Assembly: GCA_037903475.1 (NCBI GenBank)
Contig: JBAJFG010000334.1
Location: forward strand, 124,001 to 188,000
Direction of reading: 5' to 3'
Length of the DNA: 64,000 nucleotides
From: Ancylostoma caninum
Taxonomy: Eukaryota > Nematoda > Chromadorea > Rhabditida > Ancylostomatidae
Positions 1-13,800 of this stretch are shown here, one piece after another (the stretch's first letter is position 1; every line of letters starts with the position of its first letter). A program made the position numbers and the translations under genes. Below the pieces are notes generated by a model that did no database searches, was not told the DNA's origin, and saw only the letters and a program-made list of their open reading frames with translations.

Positions 1-245
1 TGTAAAAATAAACAATAAAAAATGCGAAAATTCGGCGACCCATTTCTGGAGGGGGGGGGGGAGGCTCTCCCTTTCTCCACTGCTGCACTCAGTTACTGTA
101 GAAAATTTGTTCCCGCTGAAGAAGGACGAATTGTTTCGAGTCTCTGGATAACTACTACACGCCGATGTTCTCTGGAATTTTGCACTCGATCAGTGTCAAG
201 TGGGCATAGCTTGCAGAATTCTCTGCTCCAATTTCTAAAGCTTCA

Positions 246-860
246 TTAGGGAAACCAGTCTTCCTCAGCTTCACATCTGTCATATGAGAATCCAGAAGAA
301 AAAACAGTAAGTTCCGGTGGAAGTACTATCCTTGATGCCTCCTGGATTGACGTAAAAACCAATACTAGCTTTGAGTCCATGTAAATCAAGTGAAAATTAG
401 CATCGTAGTGCATTGATGCGGCTGTGAGCAACGAGAAAACGAGGTTCATCCTAATGAGCCTGTTGTTATCCCTATATTCATACATCCATCCAGACACGAG
501 GATCAGTGAGGAGAATGCCCTCATCACGAAGGGATACAAGAGTGTATGGATACGTCCTGAGGCAAAAATACTGCGTGTACAAGGACGCAAATACATGTAC
601 GAGTTTGCGCGTCATGTTTACGCTTATTAGAGCAGGATAAGGAGCAGATGATCGTAGCAAGAGCATAGCGAGGAACTGATATGCTATTTGTGCGAGATTT
701 CCGAGAAAGGAAATAAGGGGTATAAAAATAAATAGTTTTATGACGTAAGTGGGCCGACCATCACATGAGGGGCGGGGGAGGGGGGTGTGACGTAAAGAAC
801 TTAGACTTTTGCTTAGTTCGGATTCATGAAGAGAGATGAGAGTAGAGTCGGATAGCAAAG
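246..860 (-). pseudogene. Possible remnant of a membrane-protein exon
   Basis: Two overlapping minus-strand frames, about 478-858 and 246-596, each encode a stretch of hydrophobic helices separated by short basic loops, as in a multi-pass membrane protein. They are in different frames, and no good donor/acceptor pair joins them. This could be a frameshifted relic, an unrecognised gene with a missed junction, or chance. No family motif is recognised. Confidence 0.15.
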
Positions 861-3800
861 CTCTCCGGGTTCATCTGGTCCATTGCCGTTGCCATTGGAG
901 AATGCTTTCGAAAGATGTGCATATTGAAAGTAATTATCTGCAGAAGTGCTAAAGAAAGAACAGAAAATGAAATGAACTGCCATGCATGCAGAATATTCGA
1001 GAACATAAAGCATTTTGCTGTCTATTACCGCCCATTTCTGCTGAATTTCTCTTTACTATTGGACTCTTTTCGAACTTGTGATAACTTTACCCTCATTTCT
1101 AGCACATTGAAGATCTCTGTAAACACAGAGCATGAGAATGGATTAAAGGGGTTATCGGATTAGCGCAAAGAAATTACCCAGAAGGGCAGGAGTCGTGCTC
1201 CGCTCCCAAAAGCAGTTGGGAACGGATCACAAAATTATTTATAAAATCAGTAGAAGGTTTCATTCGACAGGTAGTTCAGGACCCTTACTCATCCAGTATT
1301 TTTAAAGGATGCTTGGATTTCTTAGTTGGACGGCCGACGTCCCGTCCCCCAGTTGGCTTCTTCCTTTTCTGGAGGAGATTTCGCTTCTCTCTCACATGTC
1401 TTTCTCACCTCTTCCTCCTAAATCTCGTCCTGCAATCAGTACCGATAACCATATTACTAGTCTGCTTTACTTGTAGGAGAATCTTGAACAAACTTCATGA
1501 GTTTTTTTTCTCAGTAGCATATCCTCAAGTCGGTACTATACGACTCCATTGAATTTTTGAAACAAAACTAAAGAGGTTAGTTTCCTATGTAGTTTCTGCA
1601 TTTCTGCTGAGGTTCTAAGTGCGCCGTTCACACTCTATTATAATGTTTAATCAACCACAAAAACTTTATAATTACAAGTTATTTAGCTCGCTATTTGACC
1701 TAACCCCTTTATTATACATAGGTTCACAGTTTTCCATAAAAAAACGTTTTTGGTGATCCGCTGAATTCTCCCTCTCACCTTGATCAGCTGTAGAATCAAA
1801 AAACTCTTGTCTAGTTCAATAGGATACTGTGACTTAATGCGAAACCTTCTTCACGAAACAATTCTGAATAACCGATCTTAAAATTATGAATTTTCAGGAA
1901 GAGAGTTATACCTCTACCATGAAAATGAGAACCACATATTTCCATTCTCAGAACGGATATTGAAGCGCGCCATTGAAACCACTTCGATGCTTCATCCGTC
2001 CTTCAGGATACCAGAGTTCGGAAGAGGTTTGAAGGGTGTTGGAAAAAAATTGCACTTCGCTAAATTAGTCTGGCTTCGTGTGCTCATAAACACTGATCGC
2101 CCAACTAGAGGGAAGCATTCCTCAAATAATGCCCCCGGGGATTGATGTCGTTCAAAACATTGCTGGATTCGTGGGAAAGAAAACTTCCATCTCATTGATG
2201 TTGAGTTATACTCTGGTATACGTCTGAGAGTGTATTTTCTCAAGCAGATTTCCTATCCGACCAAAAAACGTTTTTAAGGATGGAAAGTGTGGATGAAAGT
2301 TAAGGAGAAATAAATAAGAGTAAATGTGAATATTGTGAGTTCATCATCGAATGTGGGGCGAGAGGCGTGTCGTGCAAAGAAAGCGGTAAGCCAAACCAAT
2401 ACTTATTGGAAGAGTTTTTATTCTGATATGGAGATTTCCCACAGTATTATAGTCCTTGTAATCCACAGTATAGTCATATTAATTATCAATGTTTTTACTC
2501 TTAATTAACTTTGATTTTCCACCAATATTAGCTTCCAACACATATAACGCTTTCGCTCAACCCCGGTTCCTTTAGCTTAAAGTCATCAGAAGCATCCAGA
2601 AAATTCCAGGCTATATGTGTTGACTGTAGCAAGATACTGGAAGATGATCATACGTACACATGAATAACCAAATCGAACAAATCATACACTGACTTTTCAG
2701 TGGAAGTGAGCTAAAGCAGTTTGGCACAAAACAGAGATCCACAATTTTGTTCGTATCGCTCCAGATCCTAACCATCAGAAGGGCTTCAGTTATCCTAGGT
2801 ATACAACTGGGTTTCACTTCTTTTTCCTCATTTTCAGTGAGCTTCCTGTGAAAATTTTTCCTCGTTCTCCCTGCGGACCGAATGTCATACCACATTTCGT
2901 TGTTTTATTTGTCAGCCATAGGGCTATATTGACTACCGACTCCAAATTCTGATCAGTGTTTCTCTGTATGGTCTACTAGTAGGTATGAAGGAGTTTGAAG
3001 GCATAATGGGTGAAATACAAAGTACGAGTGCGTAGATTATTGGGTGGTATACCTGTTTTTAGGGCTGGGAATCATTGCATCAGAAATGTTCCTGCGTCTC
3101 ATGATGTTCATACTGAACTTTCCGAGAGACAGAAGAAAGGAATTCATTTCAGTCCACGAGAGAACTGACAAATTCGATGAGGAAACATGAAAAATTCATC
3201 TGCTCTGGCCTTCGTGCTCTGGTTGGCAAGGTGAAAAATCCTTCGAGAGAAATACATCAAAATTTCGTCGTCAACTAAATATAGGAGATAAATAATAGGG
3301 AGTAAATACAGTGCATTTCATATTTATAGGCACCACTGTAATGCCATCGTAATAAGTGTTTGAAATTTATTTATTTATTTATTTGTGAATACACTCAAGG
3401 TGCGCAGCCAGAAAAAGGCGTGATGCATTAAGAAATAGAGATAGACAAATGAAGATGATAGATGAAATGACCCTAGCACCCAATTTTTGAGCTCATCACA
3501 GCAACTCCTTTTTTTAAACTTTATTTCCTTCTTTGCCCCACTCGCAGTCGTGGCACACCTTCAGATTCCAACAAATTCATTAGGTTTGCCTTAGACATAG
3601 AGTTAGCATTGGCCACGAGCTATTCTAGTGGTTTCGCTACATGGTGATACAAGAAGGCTACATTTCCTTGACATCAGGGTATTCCAGAATTTCCTTGTTG
3701 AAACTTGTAGAACGGTTACTGGAAATCATGGAAATTTTTCTGATATCCGACGCTTTCTAATCAAATTCCAGTCTCTGCCTGCCAAAGCAGTTGTTCGGTG

Positions 3801-5945
3801 ACCACATATCAGATTCGGCAATTATGGCAATCAGAAGTGTTACTGGCTTGGTAACAGAGATGATTGAGGACAATTCGAAAGAGGAACTTTAGCGAGGGTG
3901 CTGTCCTAGCCTTCGCGCTTGCTTTTTTACGAAGGCAGAGCTGTTCAAGGACAGGGTAAGATTTGATTTAAAGCATCGAACACCAGAAAGTGCCCATGAG
4001 TAATTTCCACTTTTCTGAATAACCGATTTATAGACTTTACCAGGAAGATGCTGGAATTCCGAAATGTCGAGCGAGTGTTATTTTCTTGGATCGCCACATA
4101 GCGAAGCCGCGGGAACACCCTGTGGCCAATGCTGACTCTATCTCTAAAGTAGGAACATACAGCATTCTTGGTTACGAGAATTAAGCAGATTCCAGAAGAA
4201 ACCCAAGCAAAGAGCAAGAATAGCGGACTGTATGAATTCAATCTGTCCCATGGAAGCTCAGTAAACCATCGAACGTTCGTAACTTCGGCTACGCAACTAG
4301 TAAACCTGTTAGAACCTGTGGGTAGGCCACGACTGCGAGCTGAGCAAAAAAAAAGAAAATAAAGTTTTAAAGAACCAGAGTTGCTGCAACGAGCTCAAGA
4401 TTAGGGGTACCAGGGTTGTTTTAGGGAGGAACACTCAACTATCTGCGGAAAAACGAGAGCGGGGATGAAAAAGTTGGGAGAATGTCCACTAATTAGTAAA
4501 CGCACTGTGTCAGCAAATCACAAAAAAGATTTGTTTTTTTTTTCTGATCCATGCTCTTTGCATCCAAATTATCCAGGATTAGTTAGCATCAATCTTCACA
4601 GTCTTTCAAGATGGTGTTGTTTCTAATTTGAGTGCTTCGACGCTTTTCACGACAACAGTCTCACTCTGAGAGTTATAGTTTGAATAACTGGAATGGGATT
4701 CCCAGCTAGAAAACTTAATCAATGAAGAAAATTTGGCTCAAAACAAAAATCGGAGGCTAAATTATACCAGACCATAACATCTTTTCCTATGGCATTATTG
4801 ACGGCTTACTAAACAGAGCGTATAACCAGACATGAACGCTCATAAATTCAAGTTGAATTCTTCATAACATGGCCTTTATCAAAAGATGGAAGAGAATGTT
4901 GCTTATAGAAAGGTTGGCTGCCATTAATCTAATTTATTATTTAGAAAGGTTAATGCCTAGTCTCGGCCTGGCATTTCATCATAATTATAAGAGAATGTAG
5001 GGCTAATCCAGAGTGATCGTCTTCCGAGAACGATAGCCTATGAAACATGAGACAGTATATGGCAAACATTTTTGAATAAGGACTGTTCTGACTTCTAGGT
5101 GAGAACAGATTCTAGTCCAATAAGATAATGGAGACATACGTATGTACTGTGTATCTTGCTGTTTCAAAATTGACAAACTTTCGCTCACTAGTTTTCTTTG
5201 AAATTCGCAGTATGGTAGCAAATCAGAAACTTACTAGAGAAAAGTAAATAAACATGTCTAATTTTTCCGAGCATGCACGAAGGAATCCGAAACAGCAGTG
5301 TCTTTTTTTTCTTTCAGAGAGCGCGAGACTGGAAAATTCTTGAGTAGCAGCTAGCTAATCCTAAGTGAAAATGTCCCGTTTTGAAGTTTGTTTTCGAATT
5401 ACAGCTTTTGCAGCAAACTTTACAACGAAGTTCACTTTCCGAGGATCGGGAAACCTAGCAATTAGTATCTAATTATTTCCCAAACAGATCTACAGAATCA
5501 GAATTGTACATGGTTTTGGCAGATTTTCTCAATGCCATTGCCATGACACTGCTTGAAATCCTTCACTCATCCTCTGTTTAGTGGCATTGAATACTTGGAA
5601 AATATAGATGAAAAGAAGTATTGTGCATTGCAACACATCTTGTTTGCTTGTAGATGAAAAGCGCAACCAGAACTTCTCGGAAAAATTAGACCAAAAATCC
5701 CAGAATGGTTATCCGTGCAATTGGCATTCAAAATACATGGGGATGGCCGGAATACATCCATAGAAAATTACAAAGTTGTTCTCCAAGAATACGAAATTTA
5801 TCACTATTCATATTCGATACAGTATCGTTTCTCAGAAATCCGTTGCAAAGCTCGAAACAATCTACTACTTGCTCATACCTGTTCCCGGATTTTCGCACGA
5901 GAAGAACCTTTGGAGGAATGCTGATCAGAATGGCATACATACCTC

Positions 5946-6126
5946 CTCATGAAGGTGCAGAGAACCTGGGTTTTGAGCCGCTTCCTTTGTGGAGAGTTCC
6001 GCGAGGTCATTGAGACATCTGCCACAAGGGGCTAATATCACCAGTTGAACATCATTGTGGCGGATGTGTCTGTGGGAGTCTCCACGAAATAATGGGCTCA
6101 AAACGAGTTTCTCCTCATTTTCAGGG
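5946..6126. repeat. Foldback (inverted repeat), about 180 bp
   Basis: The left arm (about 5946-6035) and the right arm (about 6056-6126) are imperfect reverse complements. GTTTTGAGCC pairs with GGCTCAAAAC, and CATCTGCCACAA pairs with TTGTGGCGGATG near the centre. The spacer is about 20 bases. It looks like a small non-autonomous inverted-repeat transposon. Superfamily and target duplication cannot be fixed by eye. Confidence 0.55.
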
Positions 6127-7742
6127 AATCATGTATATTACTGTGATGAGCGTCTCGTGAAGAATTTAAAATTCCGAGAACAATCTTGACAAACAAGCAT
6201 TCCTAGAACTAGCTCTCGTTTCTTGTTTTAAATCCTCCGAGTCGGCAAAAATTATTTTTCCGGAAATCCGTTGATAAAGAGAAACGAGAAAAAATCTCAA
6301 GGATATAAATTTGGTGAATATAGACTGTGGGGTGGGTTACTCATCCTGTATTTTGGCTAGGAACTGGGTGGAATAGGGCAGGGGCGGTCATTGTCGAAGA
6401 ACCGTCTAACTAGCTGACACAATCCTAAGCTTTCCATCCGTAATGCATAGCGAAGGCAATGCTCAACCATCAGGATAAGAAAATTAGTTGGTTCCTAGTT
6501 TGGAAGAGTAAATTCCTAGTGAGTTTCAGGAAAAAAGGGAAAGTTAGCAAGTGAGCCTCTTTGGAAATCGCGCAGATCGTACGCAGCATCACGCAACAGC
6601 GCTAACTTTTACACCAATTTTGGGGTTCCTGGAACAATCACCTTAGTGGAATCCTGTGTGACAAATGGTTCTTCTTCCAGAAAACGTCTCCAGATACGTA
6701 TTTCTAGTTCCCTTACGTACTTATAGTGGAGGTGCAGACTTTCAGTTAGTTAGTAGAACCTCTCGAGACAGTGACGTAGCCGTCTCGGAGGATTGGTCGA
6801 TTTACTAAGCTTCATGCACTAATGCGTTCTTGATGTGTTCTAGGGAAAAAAGAAACTTGATCTTCCTCTAAACGGAACTCCAGAAATCCGACGGAAAAAG
6901 AGCTGGCCGGTTTAAAATCAGCACCATTTGTGTTGGGGTTTTTGTGATGTCGCTTTCGGTCCAAATTTCATTCTCGTGTAGATGTATGTGAGTTTATTCG
7001 AATCCCATGGCGTTATTTCGCTTCTATTTCTGGATGAGTATCCTAGACCTTCTCATGGTATTTCGCAACAGGTTGAGAAAGAAAATCTGTTGAAAACAAA
7101 ACGCATAACGACCGCCGTTAGGCTAAAAATAAGCGGGTATCCGTCTGATGATTGGAATTTTTTTATTATAGACCGATCCTAGAAGTTTGGGAAAGACGAA
7201 TGAATATGTAATGTGGATACGAGAGCGTGTAGGGGGCTATTCAAATGGGACGTTAGCGTAAATATGGTACACTATAATGGATAAAACGTTCTTTCAGGAA
7301 TTTGTTAGCGTAAACACGTAAACAGCATCAACTTTCGGCCCAGCGTCGCTCCATTAATGCCTCTCAAAACAAGTTTTCCACACACAGCAGCAGTAGTAGC
7401 AGTAAATAAAAAACGAACTACTAGGCCCGATGACTTCTGGTGAGGATACTCAACTCGTCACACGTTCACGATCTATCCTACTTTCCGGATAACAAGATAA
7501 ATGAGATTTAGATCCAGAAAATGGAGCAGAACAAAAAGTCTCCGGCAATGGTAGCTGTGATCGTTACTTTTGGAAGGCGTCAGCACTATGAATATGGTGG
7601 AAACTAATCTCTGGATGATCATAACTCCAGAAAAAAACACTTTATAAACTGGAAAAGAACACACAAACGGTCGAATAGTATAACAACAGCAATTAATGTA
7701 GATACATGGGCAAGAGCATTTAATTATAACATTGTACATGTC

Positions 7743-7830
7743 TCAGTGTGAGAACCCGTATAAGAACGGATTGATCAAGGTGATTAAGAATTGCATATCC
7801 TTGAAAATGTTCGCGTGATCGCTGAGCTTC
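7743..7830 (-). CDS. GPCR exon 10: TM7 and stop
   Basis: The acceptor is a long T-tract ending in CAG at 7831. It encodes a short ECL3 and TM7 with NPFLYGF, then TGA at 7745-7743 after only SH. The lack of a C-terminal tail recalls mammalian GnRH receptors. A longer isoform made through another splice cannot be excluded. Confidence 0.82.
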
Positions 7831-10800
7831 CTGAAAAAAAAAAGATCTTACTTCATTTGGCTTGGAAATCTTCATAATTAATGCATCAGTAGGAAATTTT
7901 GAAGGTTAATGTGGTAGTCTCTCGGACTTATCGAGCTCGATTAGACTCCACATATTTTTCCGAGCAAATCCTACTTTTTTTCTCAAAATATCTACTTCAT
8001 TTTTCCGTTATATGCCATTCAGCTATGAAAACTAACTAAAGTCATCTCTCTAGAGTTAGTTTCTGGCTGATTTCTCCAAATTTTCACCTAGCATTCATTT
8101 GTGATTCTCAACTTCCCCTATTTCTTAGTGTCAAACAATGTCCAGAACAGACTACAAACATTTCCAAACAGATTTTACTCGTTTTACGATTTCGAGATAA
8201 GTTAACATTGAGGTAGAGAAAAATATTGCCTCACCTGTACAGTGATAAATTCACGTATTTCATTAGGGCTAGTGCATTATATGGAAACCAAAAGATGACA
8301 TGTGTGAGAACGACGAGAAACGTCGCTCGGAACACTTTCGAGCGCAGCTGTCGTCTCCACGCTGGTATTTTCAGATCTGAAAGGCAAAAATAAATCAGTA
8401 GCGCTCCACTTTCTAGACTATCTTCAGAGTAAATTTTTTTATCCATATTTCGGAACCGGTTGAAGGTAATCCCTTGGTGTGGTTGAAGGTAATCCTTGGT
8501 GTGGATTGGGTTGTAATAGGCTTACATATGTTATTAATTTTAACTATTTTGCATTCTGTACGCTTTCCAAATTCCCAGACTGAACACCACCCTGGCTCAC
8601 GTCCAGCATGATGAAAAGTTACAATTACGCGTCGACTTCCCAAATTTTTCTGCAACTATGTACACCCAAGACATTGAATCCGTACGATTTTTGAAGCCAA
8701 TAAAACTATGTAGATTGGTGCAAGTAGTATGAATTTTACACTTTTTTCCAAACAATCCTGACAGTATTTTCCATGGATGAGACCTGTTCAGTTTCAGTTT
8801 TTATACATGAGAAGTACGTACTAGAACATTCTACCACATTCTATTATCGAATAATTTTAATTCAAAAACAGGAAATTCTGCCTCGGTTAACAAATATTGG
8901 TGCAAGACTCCTGGATCAACCTAATACATAGTCGCATATTTTAGCATAGTACAATTTCAGAACTACGTACCCATTTTAGGGGAGAGATAATGGGAGGAGT
9001 AAGTCCAGTAAGGAAGAACCAGCATGAGAAACGTTTTATAATAAGATCATTTTCTGGAAACCGCATAAGTGAATAGGGTAGGTGGAGTTTAGATGTCATG
9101 TGAGCAAGTTGTCAGGCTTACGATGGAAAGAGGAGATGAATGGGCTTATCCTGCTATATTTTCCTGTGTTTCATGGACCCAAATGCACGAATATTTTTTA
9201 TAATAGGAAAAATAGTACCTATAACTATGTATGCTAGTTCTAGTTGCAATTATCATGCTTATTTTAGTTACATCTACACTTTCTTATATATTTATATGCA
9301 AACGACTATATTTATTATATATTTATTAATATTTTTCTATTTACCCATCTTGTTGAGAAGTAATGGTAATAATAGAATTGTTTGATGAGTAAGCAGAAGG
9401 ATGCGATGTCCTATCCAGGAAGTGGGCCCATCTCTTGCCCTTATTCACTTCACTCCCTGTCAGCTCTAGTTCCATGAAAATTTAAAGCGAAGCTTAAAAA
9501 TACGCCCGTACACACATTTCTGTGTACATCTGCGTCTTCTCTGGCGTCTACTGACTGATCCTTCTTTTTCGGGACGTTTCTTCTGTGTGTGGTGCTCCTA
9601 TTGATTAATGCGTTACTATCGTATTCATGAATGAAGCCGGCCTATCGCTACATGCATCAATGCGCGCGTCTGCTTCGCGATCCGCACTTCTTCTGCTTCT
9701 GTTCACACCTCGTCTTCTGGCTGTAAGATGTCATCTGCACCACGAGATCTGGGAGGACGGCCGAAAACTCGAAATCACGCCCGACATCTGTTCCAGCAAT
9801 AGGTACTGTGTTTCTGCGCTCTATCGCGATCCGGATCCGGTGAAGAAGAACGGTTATTCGCACGGATGTGATCGTGTCGACTGTGCTGAATCCGAGGAAA
9901 CTAGCTCAAATCTGTGGCGTGACGCTCCTGGAGGAATGCGATGTCGTGACCATCGTGACTACGGGAAACGTGGCCAAGTTTGTTGTTGTAAGACGGACTT
10001 ATGCAATTCGTCTGCCTCGTTCACCTCGTTTGCTGTTCTCCTACTGCTCTTGTTCCTCAACTAACTATGTTTCCTGTCCTCGTCGGTTTTCTTTCACCTG
10101 CACTTTTACCAGTTCACAATTACTACCTTCATAATTAGTAATGTTCTGCGATTGTCCCGTAGACATCATCCGACTTCAAAGGTTCGAGCGGAGTTCTTGC
10201 TAATCCTATGTTTGTTTTTATTTTCCCATGTTTTACTCTATTTGTAAGCAAAAGCTTGATCTCTGTCTGACACTGCTCATTTTGCGCTCCAGTCCCTCCT
10301 GGATAGAAATACCTGCTTGGTCCTGTCAGGAAACGCTATATGTTAGCCTCCATGTAATGATTTCTCTCTCATAAATTTGCTTATAATAAACATCTTACCA
10401 TTGTTTTAATTTGTCAGAGACCGGTAGCGAAACATTAGGTATTGATTGCCTTTAGCGCGTTGGTGGTAAACCTAACCAGAAATCCTCTTTACACCGTGAA
10501 ATCCTCTTATTTTTCCTTGATCATTCTATTTGGAGTGGTCGTACTGCTATATTACTCTGTGAATAGGGTGGAGTAGGTACATATCTCCATTCTTTGAAAA
10601 AAAAGTCTTGTAAGATGTGTAGTTCTAAACAATGGAGTGGATACCGTTCTAGCTAGACGTCATTTTACTGAGAAATCCCCGGCACAACTTTAAAGGCAAG
10701 ATCCGGGCAAAATTCCATCTCCCGAATTTCTATTGCGTTCGTAGCCTACGGCGACGCTTTGAACGAAAACTATAGAAAAAATCTCTGAAAAGGTCCCACA

Positions 10801-13800
10801 ACAAACGCTTTCCATCGACCAATTTCAGTACGACGTTTGCGGGGGTTTGCGGCGTCCATGCTTTCAGATGACGTTATACGGCGCGCCCTACATGCTGTCT
10901 GTTATGGCGTCGTAGGAAAAAATTCATATTTATATGATCAGTGGTCCGTACAGTGGGGTGGGGAGGGCTTCACGAAGTGTTCGTTAGGCTCTATGTATCT
11001 GCGCGTCTATCGTTGTTCAATATGCACTCGCGCAGCCTTTGTCGGTTGGAGCGCGTTTTCCCACGACTACTGTAATCCTCGGACGTTTTGTCCCATATCT
11101 AGCGATAGAGTTCATACCGAGGTCTCAAATTTGGGATGCGTGCTACACAAACGGTTTGGACTCCAGAGAACAAGAAACCTGAGTGGGCAAGATTTTGACC
11201 GGACCTTGCCTTTAAGGATGCTCTACATATATTGTTCTCTTACCATATTTACTGACTTCTAAGGCAATGTTTTTCAAGTCTCTTTTGACCTCTTTGGTAA
11301 TTAGTAAATAAATGAGTAATTGGTATATTTCCTTCAAATCCAGACTCCATACGGTCCATAACTTCTGTAAAAAATGGCAAACCTGGTTTATTGAGCCGAG
11401 GTGATGAGCGTCCGCTAGCCATTCCTAACAGTGGTGCATCAGCGTTTCCTAATGAGCTGACCTGAAAAGAATAACATACTCTGATATTTTTTCTGGACAA
11501 TGCAAATCAGGATCCACAGAACTCTTGATTTAGACTTTAGGCTAACCAGTGGAAGAACGCAAAATCCACTGGGACAAAGTCAGCATTCCTCATTGCAACG
11601 TGAACTTTTACCTTCTCAATTGGAGGAAAGTGGAAGAGTTTTTCAAGAAAATACTGCTGGGATTGCTTTTATCTACTGCTGGGGAATTTTTTGTTTAGAA
11701 AGTTCTCGTTAATGCAGGATAATTTCACATTCTGGAACATTTGGAACCGCTAGCTTTTCCTTTAACAAATTTGTTATGCTGGAATATCTTCTCACTCAAC
11801 TTTTTCCGAAAGCATTTCTACTTGTTCTGATGGGATTTGTTGTGTGGACCAGGCACAAGGCTTCTGGAAGATGAGCCCTCTTTATTGAATACACTCACAA
11901 TATGTCCCAAAATAGTTCCAGCAAGCTTCTTAAGTAGTGTGTTGACCGAATAATGTATTAGATATATTTGATATTCGAATATTCGATTTCGAATAAGTCA
12001 AAAGTTGCAATATTGGGAGAGGGGTGAACCTTGCAGCCTTAGAGGAGTAGAAAGAAGAGCTTTTTGTTTTCGGGTCATTCAAATTTTTCGGACTCGCTCC
12101 AAAATTATTTGGTGAGTTTAATAACCTCATTCGATTTTTATTCGAGCAACACTATATTCCTAGGTAATTTTGAATATTTCTCTATCCTGACTTTATGGAA
12201 TTGCTGGCCTTCGAATATAACATGTGATAGTTTGAATCACGTAAACGTCTGATTTAGCTGAAAATATTCCTCCTCACACAATTTGCTGAGGAGAAGCATA
12301 GCTTATACGCGAAATCGGCTATGCGTAAATAAATAAATAAGACGGGTGACGAAGTGTATCCTATCGCAATTTCCGGAATGCGATTTGTGCAATACATATG
12401 ATCGTGACGATGTGGCGCTGTCATGCATAAAGCGCCTCAGGATTTGGATGAGTTAGACTGCGAAAATTCCATTCCACCTCATTAATCTAACAGCGTGTCA
12501 TCAGAACCTTCCGCAACATCCTGACAACTTTGCAGTGGGTGAGGCAAAAAAGCTTTAATATTCGAAATTGCCTTCCGAATGTTGACAGATTATCGAACCT
12601 TTTAACGAAAAGAATTTTCAGAAACCCTAATGAAAAAATGTTAGTTGGTTCTGGAAAAGTTAGGCTAAGCGATAAATTTCAAACTTATGTAATAGCCGAG
12701 ACATTCGGATTCCAATTCAAAATGTGGACGCGTTCATAGCGTTCGGAATTATCCAGGAATTGCTGCCTATGTGTTTTGAAGCCATGTTTTATTCAAATCA
12801 TTTCCTGTCAAACGTAAAAATAAGATGACAAAGAAGCATTAATAAAATCATAGGAAGAATTGTAGCGTTCTAATTTGCATTCACGCCTAGCCCAAATGCA
12901 CGCTATGACTAATGTTTTTTTTTTTTGATTCACATAGCTTAGTTCTTTTATTTATCAAGGATACAACTTGTTCGACTCACCTTCCCGGCTGATCCGTCAG
13001 AATCGCCTCCAAATTTCTTCAAATCTGAATTTAGAAAGTCAGTAAGTCTTCTTTAAAAAAACGCAAGCATTTTCCTGCTGAGTAGGAATCTACACAGGAA
13101 AACTTGCAGAACTACCAGTGATCTTAGACGGATTTTCCGGGCTTTCTGATCCGATCCTTCTGCGAGTTTTCCTGGATACATTCTTGCATGCGGTTGATGG
13201 AAAGGTTATACTTTCACTCACCATTGGAACTACTAATCTCGTGATGACTCGCATGTGATCGCAGGCCGTCCTGAAATTGTAGACAGATTTTTAAAACTAG
13301 TTAGTGACGCTAATTGGTGAAGGAGCAGTTATTTAGTGGTTATTGTGCTGGTTGTGGTGTTCTAGGAGGTAAGAAGGGTGTTATTGTCCAGGAACAGGGA
13401 CCGTTTCCGGAATATTTCATCTATTGAATAAGAATATATGGACTATGGATGTGTCGGCTATTAGATGACTGTCACTGGATATGTCTATCCAAATCACTAG
13501 ATGTATTTTACTGTAGGTCATATTTGTCCGACTTGTGGAGGTCCTATACCATCAGTTCTTTTTTTACCGTTCTCACTAATGGCCTCAGGTATGAAACCAG
13601 TAAATGTGTTCTCGCTCCCAGAGTTATACAAACGGGATAAGGATCCAGAATAAATCGTCTCCTAAAGGGAAAAAATCCACTCACCAAATGTTTCCCATTT
13701 GAAGAGTAGTGCATCAGTTTTGTTGCTATAAATACATAGGACACGATGAGCACCAGTAGTGGACCCCAGAACACGATAATCTATAAAAACTGTGCAATGA

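Larger units (their letters stand above)
1..7742. other. Left flank without a confident gene
   Basis: I see no convincing exon chain here. Short open frames exist on both strands but lack paired splice sites or recognisable motifs. At about 246-860 on the minus strand, two overlapping frames are rich in hydrophobic residues and could be a decayed membrane-protein exon, but the frame changes midway. An (ATTT)n run lies near 3366-3385. An 11-base G run sits at 51-61. The only structured element is the foldback at 5946-6126. Confidence 0.5.

Noticed and set aside
10837..11262. 141-codon plus-strand ORF as a gene
   Set aside because: It lies mostly inside the TTAA-flanked element, runs across its right end, has no motif and no supporting splice or poly(A) context.
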